From: Quercus robur | Lineage: Eukaryota > Streptophyta > Magnoliopsida > Fagales > Fagaceae | NCBI RefSeq assembly: GCF_932294415.1 | Contig: NC_065541.1 | Location: forward strand, 57,514,290 to 57,578,289 | Direction: 5' to 3' | DNA length: 64,000 bases | Shown: positions 36,054-59,210 of the stretch, in pieces | How positions within the stretch are numbered: the first letter of the stretch is position 1 | Layout: every line of letters begins with the position of its first letter | Translations under genes and position numbers: made by a program | Notes under the pieces: model-generated | Databases searched by the model: none | Seen by the model: the letters and a program-made list of their open reading frames with translations, nothing else | What the model was told of the DNA's origin: nothing

Positions 36054-37970
36054 TTAGAGATTAGGCACATAACCATACTCATGCATACGCACAGTCAATG
36101 AATTTAAAGTTACATAAATAAGGTTGGTTTCAGGATGGGTCATATCACGCGTAATAAAAGTACGCACACCATTCTTGAGCTCAATCCAACTACACCCTGG
36201 TGCCTTTTTCACATTTTGTTGCCTCATTGCCTGTCTAATATCTAATACATCTTCATATCGACCGCTTACTCCATAAATATTTGACATTAGTACATAATTT
36301 CCACAATGCTCTGGTTCAAGTTTAAGAACCTGTCGTACAACAACGTCAGCAAGATCAGCATTACCATGGAGCCGACATGCTGCTAACAAAGTCCTCCATA
36401 CCACTGGATTGGCCTCGATAGGCATTGCTTTTGCCAATTCATAAGCATCCTCAAGCTGCCCAGCTCGACCGAGCATGTCAATCACACAGGCATAATGCTC
36501 AATAGTTGGATCCACACCATATTTTGACTTCATCCGCGTCAATAACTCACGCCCATGTCTCACAAGGCCTGCATGGCTGCATGCAGACAATACCCCAATA
36601 AATGTGACAGCATCAGGCTTAATTTGTGCCTCACACATACGAGAAAACACATCCAAAGCCTCATCACCATGACCTTGCATGCCATAACCCATGATCATGA
36701 TGTTCCATGAGGCCACATCTTTATTTCTCATCTTACAAAAAACTGAATGAGCATCTCTCATACTGCCACATTTTGCATACATGTCCATAATAGCATTGTT
36801 CACTAGCACATCATCAGTATCTTTATGATTGCCATCCTTCCCCAACCCATTGACTATCATATACCCATGAATCTGTCTTCCATGCATCAGTGCAACCAGA
36901 TTAGAGCAAGCAGGAAGGACTGCTGTGATAGTAACCAAATCAGGCTTAACTCCAGCACCTAACATCCTATCAAAAAGTCTTAAAGTAACATCATAATCTC
37001 CGCATTGTCCATGAACAGATATGATTGAATTCCATGAAAATATATCTTTCTCATTTATCGTCTCAAAAATTTCCAAAGCATCTCCAATATGCATGCATTT
37101 CCCATACATATCAATCAAGGCATTGGAAACTGCGACACCTGAAACATACCCCATTTTCATCGCAAACCCATGAATTGCTCTCCCATTGTTAAACTCCTCC
37201 ATCAAAGCCAAAACCGATAACACCCCGGTAACCGTAAATCTATTAGGAACAACCCCTTCTTTACCCATTCTCTTGAAAACCTCCAAAACCTCATCCAACC
37301 TCCCAATTTGTGCATACCCATTAACCAGCGCATTCCAAAGCGCAACATCCCTCACAGGCAATTTCTCAAACACCTCCTGTGCCTCTACAATCAACCCAAA
37401 TTTCAAATAGGTATTAACCAAAGCACTGCCAATAAACACATCCAACTCCAACCCAAGTTTAAACAACAGCCCATGAATCTTCCTAACCTCCAAAACCTCC
37501 ACAATATCACAACAAGCTTTGATCACACAAGGAAAAGTAAACTTGTCTGGCCTAACATCCAACACCCTCATACGCTTATAAAACTCAAACCCATCTTCCG
37601 CAAGCCCATTTAACACAAACCCAGAAATGATTGCGTTATAGGCAAACACATTGCAATGATGGGCTTGGTGATTGAACACCAAAACAGCATCTTCCATTCG
37701 GTTGCATTTTGAGTACATGTTGATAAGGCTTGTGGTGGATACAGGAGAGTTAAGAAAGGTATTGGTGAGCATGTAAGAGTGGAGTTCTTTGCCTTTGCTG
37801 AGATTCTTGTGGTGCGCACAGCCTTGTAAAGAGGCAACGCAGGTGGAAAGGCTGTAACTTGAGTCATCAGAAAGTTTGGCATTGGATTTAGAAGATGAGG
37901 AAGAGAAGTGAAGAGACAAGCAACAAGGTTTGTGGATTCTTGATACGCATAAGACGGTCCTTGGATTCAT
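36054..37970 (-). CDS. Pentatricopeptide repeat protein, PLS class with E domain
   Basis: An intact intronless gene of 638 aa. The N-terminus (MNPRTVLCVSRIHKPCCLSL) is Arg/Ser-rich and low in acidic residues, like a mitochondrial or plastid targeting peptide. From about residue 50 to 530 it is built of 31-36-residue PPR units of alternating P, L and S types, e.g. NALIDMYGKCMHIGDALEIF and NAIMDMYAKCGSMRDAHSVF. The E-type tail follows (HCGNYVLMSNIYGVSGRYED, then KAPGCSWIELKNGVRTF) and ends at HEYGYVPNL with no DYW deaminase domain. Such proteins bind specific organelle RNA sites and usually serve C-to-U editing with a DYW partner. Length and tail suggest the Arabidopsis At3g14730 type, from memory. 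The gene lies between NATA1-like copies on the same strand. Confidence 0.9.
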   Translation of the reverse strand: MNPRTVLCVSRIHKPCCLSLHFSSSSSKSNAKLSDDSSYSLSTCVASLQGCAHHKNLSKGKELHSYMLTNTFLNSPVSTTSLINMYSKCNRMEDAVLVFNHQAHHCNVFAYNAIISGFVLNGLAEDGFEFYKRMRVLDVRPDKFTFPCVIKACCDIVEVLEVRKIHGLLFKLGLELDVFIGSALVNTYLKFGLIVEAQEVFEKLPVRDVALWNALVNGYAQIGRLDEVLEVFKRMGKEGVVPNRFTVTGVLSVLALMEEFNNGRAIHGFAMKMGYVSGVAVSNALIDMYGKCMHIGDALEIFETINEKDIFSWNSIISVHGQCGDYDVTLRLFDRMLGAGVKPDLVTITAVLPACSNLVALMHGRQIHGYMIVNGLGKDGNHKDTDDVLVNNAIMDMYAKCGSMRDAHSVFCKMRNKDVASWNIMIMGYGMQGHGDEALDVFSRMCEAQIKPDAVTFIGVLSACSHAGLVRHGRELLTRMKSKYGVDPTIEHYACVIDMLGRAGQLEDAYELAKAMPIEANPVVWRTLLAACRLHGNADLADVVVRQVLKLEPEHCGNYVLMSNIYGVSGRYEDVLDIRQAMRQQNVKKAPGCSWIELKNGVRTFITRDMTHPETNLIYVTLNSLTVRMHEYGYVPNL

Positions 37971-38056
37971 TTAAAGAAAATCTAAGCTCTCTTTTTGTGT
38001 CATTCTAGTGGCTGCTTTCACTTTCACACAATCATATGTATGTGGATGAAATGAAA

Positions 38057-38100
<44 letters not shown>

Positions 38101-38534
38101 AATTTCATGAAATACCATAATCATCACGTTTGAGTATAAATCAATTTTTAATTAACCTTAGTTTCTCTATTAGTTTCAAGTTGCTTGAAGTGATTCTCTA
38201 ACTTCCAAGACTAGGGCTTGAGATCCAAAAATGTCTAATTTAATAGGATTTTTGGGGAAATGAGCGAGTTAATTAATAAGAATGAGAGAATCTTAAGTGA
38301 TTAAGAGCTTGTTTAGTACATGTGTTTAAACACATGTTTTCAGTTTTTAAACAACATTAAACGTATTTTTACATTTTTTCACCCACATATATTTACAAAA
38401 AATACAAACAACATTACTAAAACAACGTTACCAAACGGCCGCTAAGTTCCTAAATGACTAAGTCAAATTATTAAGCCCAAGTTACAAAGACCAAGTTATC
38501 AAGCCTAATTGAACTAAACTGATTTGAGGTAATT
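37971..38534. other. Upstream DNA of the PPR gene
   Basis: An AT microsatellite lies at 38060-38096. A possible 140-bp MITE spans about 38306-38444: the left end AGCTTGTTTAGTACATGTG resembles the reversed right end AGCGGCCGTTTGGTAACG. No gene seen. Confidence 0.45.
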
Positions 38535-38539
38535 ATTAA

Positions 38540-39319
38540 TGTAGGGGTAAAGGCCCAAAGGCCCAAAATCATATAATGGGCCTTGGGCCCATACGAGATG
38601 ATCAACCACGTCCGAGGAGAGGATGTAGATGCCAAAAGAGGTCCCAGTCCAATTCTTGTGGGCATGAAGTCACTTAAAGGGCAGTTCGAGGAGAAATGTC
38701 TCCTCGGGCATGATGAGTATGGCTCAACATGCACTCTGCCTACTTAAAGGACCCACCCCAACGAACATTAGTAACAAGGACGAGTCCCACAGACCCATGG
38801 CAAAGAAAGAAACGTAAGATGTCCAAGGAGAGGCTGCAGTTGTCACATTAAATGCGTTGCAGCTACTTTTTTGGCCGTATTAATGTGGAGAAGACCTGTG
38901 AACAGTGCTGCCTTAGCTACCACAACTCACAAAAAAATGGAGGCGGTGTCCGATGGGACAAGCACTCAAGTGGGAGTCTAGATAATCAACAAGTGTAAGG
39001 CCATGATGGATTCAAGGAGACTATATAAGAAATGGAGTCCTTATGAGGAAGGGCACGACAAGAAAAAGAGAGGAACAGAAAAATAACTGGAAACTTAAAG
39101 CAAGAACCAGCAAATATCTATCTCATCTCCTCGGACTGAGAATATATGAACATTAACAGGATTTTCTTGTGTCCAAGTGTTGTGTAGCCCAACCATAGCC
39201 ACTATCTACTTCGCTAAGGCCTGGTTTTGTAGCCCACTCTCTACAAATTCATTGTTTTTGAGCCCCTTGGACCAAGACCCCATACTTGTTGGGCTTGGGC
39301 CCCAAATTGAGACCCTCCA
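38540..39319. mobile_element. Solo LTR (780 bp)
   Basis: Starts TGTAGGGGTAAAGG and ends GAGACCCTCCA, with perfect duplications ATTAA at 38535-38539 and 39320-39324. A TATA-like ACTATATAAG lies at 39020. It is homologous to the solo LTR at 15886-16587 through GATGGGACAAGCACTCAAGT and surrounding text. Confidence 0.88.
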
Positions 39320-39417
39320 ATTAATCATCTCAAAAGTGAACTAATTTGGAGTAAATCATCTCAAACAGGGGCGGAGCCACATAGTGGCTTGGGGGGGGGG
39401 GGGGGGCTGTGGCCCCT

Positions 39418-39451
<34 letters not shown>

Positions 39452-39606
39452 CCCCATTAGACTATGAAGAAAAAATAAATAAGCCCCCCCAACATTAGAC
39501 AGCCGGCCCCCCCTACCCATTTCTCACCCATTCTCCCAGCCCTCAATAAAAAATTAGGAACATCCTTAAATTAAAAAAAAAAAAATTATCTGTTCTACTT
39601 TCAAGC

Positions 39607-39638
<32 letters not shown>

Positions 39639-39964
39639 CAGAGCCAAGCCCACGGTGAGCCCAATAGATTACAGAGGTAGCTCGCTCACAGCAAGCCCAC
39701 GAATTCTCAACCAAAAAAAAAAAAAAAAAAAAATCAATACAGAGAATCAGAAAATGAACCCATCACGTTGCTGGCAGAGAAATCAAACCCCAATACTGCC
39801 TATACAGAGCAAATCAGCAAAAGCAAATCAAACTCTGGCAAACCAAACACAGAGTGACAAAGGAGTTTATCTAAAAAAAAAAAAAAAATCCCCAATACAC
39901 AAACCAAAACCAAACCTAGTAACCCACGGTCACGTCGCCGTGACGCCGCAGCTCGCTCGTCATC

Positions 39965-40315
39965 GTCGTCGTCGCTCGCCCCTCATCGCAGATCGCAGAT
40001 CGCAGATCGGAGATCGCTCTGCCTCTGCTCCGGTGCTCGGTGCTCGGTGCTCCCTCCGGCCCTCCCTTAAGGTATTTCTCTCTTTTTCTCTCTCTCTTTA
40101 TCTCTCTGAAATGAAAAAATGAAATGAAATTTTCGTAGATCGTAGACGGTAGATTGGTCATCGGAGATCGCAGATCGCTTTGCCTCTGCTTCGGTGCAGC
40201 GCTGCTCGTTGCTCCCTCCGGCAGTCCGGCCCTCCCTCGAGGATTTTCTCTCTGACTTTCTCTCAATCTCTCTCTCTCTATCTCACTGAATGAAAAAATG
40301 AAATGAAATTTATGA
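39965..40315. repeat. Tandem duplication in the hAT leader, about 180 bp
   Basis: A block running from GATCGCAGATCG through CTGCCTCTGCT, GCTCCCTCCGGC, CTCTC repeats and AAATGAAAAAATGAAATGAA occurs twice (about 39978-40130 and 40165-40310). The region is GC-rich compared with the rest of the element. Confidence 0.7.
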
Positions 40316-41068
40316 ATGTCTCTCTCTTTATTCTTTAACTTTAATAACCTATCTGATCTCACATCTTAGTAAGTCTCTCTCTTTTTTGAACTGTGAGTCT
40401 CTTATTGGTTGGCTTTTGCTTTTTTCCTGTTTTTGTCTTTTTAAATTTGGCTTTATCTTATCCCTTTTTGTTGGTCAGTGTGTTGGTCTTTAGTGTAACC
40501 TGTGTTCACTGTGTTGTGATTTGTGATTGGCATTGCGAAATTTTCTGATTGCAGCTGGCTATTGTGATTGGGGCGTATGTTGTGCTTGTCTGTTGTCTAT
40601 TGAGTGGGGTGGGGAGGGGGTAGATGGGCTCATGGGGTCGGGTAAACAATAATTAAAGCAATGTAATGTGCAGCACATTACACTGCTTTAATTATTGTGC
40701 TGCACATGGAATGTATAATGTTCGGCTCTTTTAATGTAATATGTACAAGGGGCTAAACAATATAACAAATTAAAGCAGTATAATTAATGACAAATAAATT
40801 AAAGTAATATAGTTTATTGTTACGCTAAACAACAATAATTAAAGCTATATAATTAAATTAACCAATACATTATAAAAGACAAACTAATTAAATTATTTTT
40901 GTTTTTATTTGAGGGGTTATTATTAATTAAAATTGTATTAAAAATGGGTTGACTGTTTAAATTATAGTGAAAATTTTGTTTTTTTCTTGAGTATGAATAA
41001 CTTTCATATAACTAAGCAAAAATTTCTAATTAAAATTTTATTTTTTAAAATTCTTTTCAGGTTAATTT

Positions 41069-43518
41069 TTGAGTCATATTCTTAAGGCTAAAAGAATTAT
41101 GAGCAAACGAAAAACAATTGATGCATTCTTTAAGAAAAAAGATGTTAGCAATTCAGAAATTAGGACACCTGTGGCTGTAGAAACAAATGTTAATACTTCG
41201 ATGCCTGATGAACACCCCTCTAAATGTCCAAAATTTCAATTTAAAGAGATAGATCGTGATCCAGGAACACGTAAACAAATATGTGAATTTCCTATCAACA
41301 AACAAGATGAAATCCGACGAGCTTATCTCATAGAAGGTCCATACCAACCTAAAGATATAGACTATCCATACAATGATGATACTCATCATTGTCAATTTCA
41401 ACCTTCATGGATTGTTTCACATAAGGATTGATTGGAATACTCACCTTCAATGGATGCGATATATTGTCTACCTTACTACCTTTTTAGTAAGAAACCAATA
41501 GGTCGTCCCGGATCAGATGCATTCATTTCAACAAGTTTTAATAATTAGAAAAAGGTGAAAGATGGAATGAATTGTCCTTTAATTCGTCATGTAGGGAAAG
41601 AACCAAACTCCTCACATAAAATTGCTGTGAAATGTTGCGAGGATTTAAAGAATTATTCACGACATATTGACAAACTAATTGAGAAACAAACGTCAAAAGA
41701 ATTAGAGAATAATCGGTTGCGGCTCAAAACCTCAATAGAGTGTGCTCGATGGCTAGCATTCCAAGCTTGTGCTTTTAGAGGTCATGATGAAAGCCTTAAT
41801 TCAAAAAATAGAGGTAATTTTATTGAATTGATAAAATTCACATCAACTTTCAATGATAAAGTAGCTAGTGTTGTCTTGGAAAATGCTCCAGGAAATGCCA
41901 AATATACATCACTCACAATTCAAAAGGAGATTTTGCATATTCTTGCTAGTGATGTGCGAAATGCTATTCGTGAAGAAATTGGGGATGCAAAATTTTGCAT
42001 TCTTGTTGATGAAGCCCGGGATGAGTCGAAGAGAGAGCAAATGGCCATCATTTTGAGGTTTGTTGATAAAGAATGTTTCATTAAAGAGCGTTTCTTTCAT
42101 GTTGTGCATGTTAGAAACACTACTGCATTGACTTTAAAGAATGAGATATGTGCTGTCATTTCTCGTTACAACCTCCACATTGAAAATATTCAAGGTCAAG
42201 GATATGATGGGGCTAGTAACATGCGTGGTGAATGGAATGGATTACAAGCTCTTTTTCTTAAAGATTGCTCATATGCTTATTATGTACATTGTATGGCTCA
42301 TAGGTTGCAATTAGCTCTAGTTACAGCATCTAGAGAAGTAAAAGATGTTCATCAATTCTTTGATCATTTGGTTAATATCATCAATATGTTGTTGGTTCTA
42401 GTAAGCGTAATGATGAATTGCAACATGCTCAAGCAGAACAAGTTGAGAATATGATTGCTTCTAATGAAATTGAGACTGGAAGAGGTGCAAACCAGATTGG
42501 TACTTTGCAATGAGCTAGAGATACTAGGTGGGGATCTCATTTTCAATCTATTAGTAGTTTGATTAAAATGTTTAATGCTACTTGAAAAATTATCTACACT
42601 ATCTCTGAGGAAGGGGCTAACTATAAACAACGCGGTGATGCCGAGGGAGCTTATCAGGTATTAACATCATTTGAATTTATTTTAATCTTGCATTTGATGA
42701 AAGAGATAATGAGAATTACTAATGTTTTTTGTCAAGCTTTGCAACAACATTCTCAAGACCTTTTAAATGCCATGCATTTAGTTTCAACTACAAAATCACT
42801 TATTCAAAAGTTGAGAGATGATGGATGGGAGCCTTTACTTGCTAGTGTTATATCATTTTGTGAGCAACATGAAATTGATATTCCTGATATGAATGTTCGT
42901 TACACTAAAGGTCGAGGTAGATATCGTCGTCAAGATGATGATTTAACAATGGAACATCATTTTAGAATTGACATATTTACAGTTGCAATAGACTTTCAAT
43001 TGCAAGAAGTGAAAAGTAGATTTTGTGAGCTAACAACGAAACTTGTCATTCTTAGTTCAGCTTTAAATCCCAATGATGCTTTTAGATTATTCAAAATTGT
43101 TCATATATGCAATTTGGTTAAGAAATATTATCCTCAAGATTTCACTGAACATGAACAAGAACTTTTGGAGTCTCAATTGCAACATTATGAGCTTGATGTG
43201 ATAAAACATCCAGATTTTCAGAATATGAGTACAATTTCCGAGCTATGTAGGGGATTAAAAATTTCAGGAAAGTCTAAAATTTATTTTTTGATTGATAGAC
43301 TTATTCGTCTTGTGTTGACCCTTTCAGTTTCTACAGCAACTACAGAACGAGCTTTCTCAGCTATGAAATTGTTAAAAACAAGACTTCGCAATAGAATGGA
43401 GGATGAGCTTTTGGCAGATAATATGATAGTTTATATAGAGAAGGAAATTGCAGGGAATTTCACTATAGAGATGATAATGGATGAATTTTATTCCATGAAA
43501 AATCGTCGTCAAGCATGA
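41069..43518 (+). pseudogene. Broken hAT transposase (TTF-type / DUF4371 family)
   Basis: Three open stretches follow one another. 41069-41431 gives the N-terminal part (IDAFFKKKD, then FPINKQDEIRRAY and PYNDDTHHCQFQPSWI). 41555-42454 gives the DUF4371 core with catalytic-looking FCILVDEARDESKREQM and GQGYDGASNMRG and the HRLQLAL motif. 42688-43518 gives the C-terminal dimerisation domain (TATTERAFSAMKLLKTRLRN). Between the first two stretches are two in-frame stops, one where the family has Trp after the KD at 41428. A frameshift lies near 42390, and further stops follow before 42688. The protein is therefore not made whole. In intact relatives the gene is one long frame of about 750-800 aa. 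Confidence 0.88.
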
Positions 43519-44024
43519 TTTGATCCGGTTGATGACCCGACCTGACCTGAATAATGGGAGATTTACTGAGGCTTAGTCCATGGAGCAGAGGCTTGGGCCG
43601 ACAAAAAATTTTTGGCCCGTTTTGTAGTCCGTTGTGAATCCTATGCGCATGATATAAAAGCCGTTTTTTTTTTGTGATTAGGGTTTTGTCTTGTTGTTTT
43701 TGAGAAAGAAAAACACTGTAGCCGCATATTGTAATTTTCTTTGATAATAGTGAAATCCCTGCAACTCTATGGACGTAGGCAAATTGCCAAACCACGTAAA
43801 TACTGTCTTGTGCGTGTGATTGTTTTACTTTTGGCGTTTTGTTTTCTCTATTTTTTTTGTTTCTCACAGGTTTGGAATTTCGATTGAATTCCCAACATGT
43901 TCAAGTATAGATATATGAAAGTTGATAATTTTGTATCCAATAAACTTAAGAATTATATTTAGTATATCTCTGTTACAACCCGGCCCCCCAAGTATGTATT
44001 CCTGGCTATGCCCCTGATCTCAAA

Positions 44025-45148
44025 GTGAACTAATCCCAAAAAAGTCATCTTGAAGTAAAGTAAATTGTTAAAAATATGATAGATTAAATCTTAAATGATT
44101 ACTCTAACACTAAATTGATTTGAAGCAGGCGGGAGATCAAATTAGACTTGAATAAACAACTAAATTTTGCATCAAACTAATTGAATACTTAATTAGATAA
44201 GATTGCAAGTACAAAGGGAACGAACTTACAAGCATAAAGTCTTCTACAAAGCCTAAGAACTACTTGAATTATCTAAGAACTACTAGATATCCCAATAATT
44301 TAAGCACAATTGGTCTTAGAAGTGCTCTAAATGTATTCTTGGTTGTGTGTGGTGTCCTTTACTTGTAGAATCATTCCCTATTTATAGTTGAGGCTTTGAC
44401 AGTTATGCTTGATTTTTTTTTCCTTAATTAACACTCATTGCCAAGTGTCTTGTTATTAGTTGGACTTGGTAACATCATATAACTACCTTGAGGCAATTGC
44501 TTCCTTTCTATCTTTATTTACTTAGCACGTGTCTTGCTGTTTGACTTTTTATTATCTGTTTGAGATAATTATCCATGATTTACTTGAGGTAAGTTAAGTA
44601 ACTGCCCAACATTGTATGTGCCTTTAATTAACTTGACTTGTCACTAATCTAAGTTTTAATATTTAGTTTAATTATATTCAACTTGTGCATCCATGATAAC
44701 TACTTTTTTTTTTTTTTTTTTTTAGTGTTTGATCCTACTCTTCCTTGTGTTCTACAACTTAATTAATTAACGAGGTCTTATATTACCACAAACAAACTTT
44801 TTTTTACCATAAATTTTTTATGTGTAATAGATTGTAACTGAGTGTTTGTCACTTTTAAATGAACCCATAACTTTTTATTCACTAATCAGTAATCACATTA
44901 AATAGATGAAGAGTTGTGATGTCTGATGACAATTGTGCACATATTTTTGTGGTACTTATTTTTTATTTTTATAATTATTTGGCCCAAGTAAGTGCAATAT
45001 CATGTTTATGTCTCTTATCTTTTTTAGTTTTAATCTCTTTCTCTTTATTTTATTTTATTTTTTACATCATCTTATCTCTACCTTAATCCATTTCCCTAAC
45101 CCCTCTATATATTCTTTACATTTCTTGAAAAAATAAATAACCCCATAT
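44025..45148. other. AT-rich intergenic DNA
   Basis: A poly-T run at 44704-44724. No coding signal seen. The right part is the 3' flank of the acetyltransferase pseudogene. Confidence 0.55.
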
Positions 45149-45749
<601 letters not shown>

Positions 45750-47819
45750 TTTCACTTTTCTTGGTTCTTTATCGTGGAAGAATGAATGATATGAGAGAAC
45801 CAGTTATATATCTCATGAGGTGGTGAGGTTGGGGTGTGGGAATTTACATTTATACTAGTTGAGTTTGGAGATAGGTCATGAGAGTAGGGAAGATAATTAA
45901 CGAAGGAGCCACTAGCTGTATGCGTATTTGTATGTGACTTTATTGTATCATACAATTTGTATGTGCCAATTGCCATTAGCCATTTAACTAATAAATTTGA
46001 AAAAATATTGATCAGACAAGCGGTGCTTCCTAAAATGAGGGGAAAAGGGACGAATGGAAAACCAAAGTTTTCCTCCTAATTAGGAGGAGATCCTTTTCCC
46101 ATTACGGCAGTTTTTGCCTCACTTTGATTATTCAACTATATTAAATAAATTACATAGTTATTAAGTAGGTTTTGTTATTAAAATCATCTTTTGAGTTGTC
46201 ATGTAGGGATTTGGTTTTGGAACCTTAACTATTACGAAGTATATGCAGGTTTTTTTTTTTTTTGAGAGATATATGCAGTTACTCTATAATGTGAGATAGA
46301 AAAGTTAAAAAAATTCTTTTTATTTTTATTTTTGGTGGTCAAGAGGTTGACATTAAAAATTAATTACATAACATAAGTATCTCTACTTTCTTCTTATTGT
46401 TTTTTTAAACCATAAACATTTCTTCTAGAAGTAGGAGAAACACTTATGTCTTTACAACTTATTTGGGAGGAGAGAAAAGGAATAGAATAGGTCAAGAGAT
46501 TGGAGTGGATTTTCACAACTTGTTAGGAAGGGAGAAGGAATGAAAGGGAATTAAACAAAATGGATTTTAAAGGAATATTTTATATATTATGCTACTTGCA
46601 ATTTCAGTGAAAATGAATAGAATGGTTACAAAGAAATGCAAAGTATTTCATTTAATCCTAAGGAAAAGGCAAATAAAAGATAAAGAGTATAATAAAAAAA
46701 TATTGACCTTTTTATTCATTATTTTTAAATATTAATGTACCCAAAAAAAAAAAAAACTTGTTTTATATACTCTTAACTTTGGTCCAAATCAAATTGATCC
46801 CTTGTTCTTTTAAGTGTGAAATGATAGTTATTTCCTTGAACTTTGAGAAACCTCCAAGTTGATCCCTTGTTCTTTTAAGTGTGAAACGATAGTTATTAAG
46901 TCCTTGAACTTTGAGAAATCTCTAAATTGATTATTTTGTTACTAACAACATTGAATAAATAATACATCATATAAGATTAATTTCAAAGCTCAAAAATTTA
47001 TTATTATTATTATTTTAAATTGACGAGTCTTATCCATTTAAAAAAAAAAAAAAATCTTTGACAAGACTCTTTTGTTGACAAGACTCTTTTGTCAAAGTTG
47101 GTGACACAAACCTCCCACATAGAATGTATCTACAATCTGTCAATCTCACAAGCATACTATCAAGACTTAACTGTGCGCCTCATCATCACGACTCGCGAGG
47201 GGGCTAGAACTTTGGATACGTGGAGAAAAATTAGAATTGCAATCCAATCATGTCGGATTTAGGGCTCTTTTTGGTCCTCTCAAGAAAATAACATAATAAG
47301 CCTCAGCCCTCTAGATAGTTCCAGAATCCAGATTAGCCTCCACCCAAATCACTTTCCACAAAGAAGCCTCGGCCCCAAGTCTGGTAATCCAGCAACAGTT
47401 TATTCAAATGTTTTGGAAAGTGTTTAATCCAACTATTGTAAAAGGAAAAGATAATCCATGGATGAGGATAATCCATGAGATTATCACAAAAAGAGGATAA
47501 TCCATGAAAGTGTTTAAAGCTTTGAAATACTTGAAACAAAGAAAGAAAAAAATCGATACAACGAAACACACAAAGCAACATATATGTAACATTCAACAAA
47601 CACCAATGAAAGTAAATTTGAGGAACCAACTAAGCATATAGAAATCAAATTACATAGAGAAAACATCAAGGAATCAAGTAGATCACAAACACACTCACAT
47701 CAGCTACATCTTCCCCCTAGTCATGCACACTAACCCCACTGTTCCTTTCCATTTCTTGGAATCCATATACACAAACAAATAAATAAAAGCCACCAAAAAA
47801 AAAAAAAACCCATTAATTT
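45750..47819. other. AT-rich intergenic DNA with small repeats
   Basis: At 46795-46930 a unit of about 65 bp (TTGATCCCTTGTTCTTTTAAG, then GTGAAA and GATAGTTATT) is duplicated in tandem. Poly-T/A runs lie at 46251-46263 and 46744-46756. Part near 47580-47815 matches the 3' flank of the other intact acetyltransferase gene. No gene supported. Confidence 0.55.
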
Positions 47820-58794
<10,975 letters not shown>

Positions 58795-59210
58795 TACACA
58801 ACCAAGATTTTTCTCAATACCAACACATGAAATGGAAGTAAATAGTATACAATTACAGTACACCACATTAACAAGGGTGGTACTCAATCATACACAATAA
58901 ACAAATCATTATTGAAAAAGAAGAAAAGAAAAACCCTAGATTGGAACATTAATGGTGAAAATTGTACATGGGTTTTGTTGTGATTGAAAGATGAACCCAC
59001 ATTAAAGCATGGAAATTTATTATCAAACAGCAAAAAAATGCAAAGGGCAATTTAGCAATAGAACCTGAAACAGCGAAGGAATAGTGTATGATTGACCTTC
59101 TAAAAGCACCACACAAGAGGGGGGAGAGAGAGAGAGAGAGAGAGAGGAGAGGTTTTTGTTTGTCTAGGTTTTGAGTGACAATTCTTAGCCGGCGCAAGAT
59201 AGCGTGCTCT
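58795..59210 (-). promoter_or_regulatory. Leader and promoter region of the ELF6-like gene
   Basis: The gene reads leftwards from here. A GA run of about 30 bases (59119-59148), CT-rich in gene sense, and CT-rich text resemble plant 5' leaders. No clear TATA box was seen. The sequence just right (59185-59350) is GC-rich for this window. Confidence 0.4.

Larger units (their letters stand above)
39366..44016 (+). mobile_element. hAT-superfamily DNA transposon (4.65 kb)
   Basis: The terminal inverted repeats are CAGGGGCGGAGCCA (left) and CAGGGGCATAGCCA (reversed right). The target duplications are a perfect 8 bp, ATCTCAAA at 39358-39365 and 44017-44024. Eight-base duplications and CAGGGG-type ends are hAT hallmarks. 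The interior has G and A runs, a GC-rich leader with a tandem duplication, a leader acceptor near 41060, and a broken transposase of the DUF4371/hAT-dimerisation type. It sits 46 bp right of the solo LTR. Confidence 0.93.

Noticed and set aside
39916-40362. 148-codon minus-strand frame and overlapping plus-strand frame near 39655
   Set aside because: Both cover the duplicated GC-rich leader of the hAT element; their internal repeats follow the DNA duplication, and no domain is seen.
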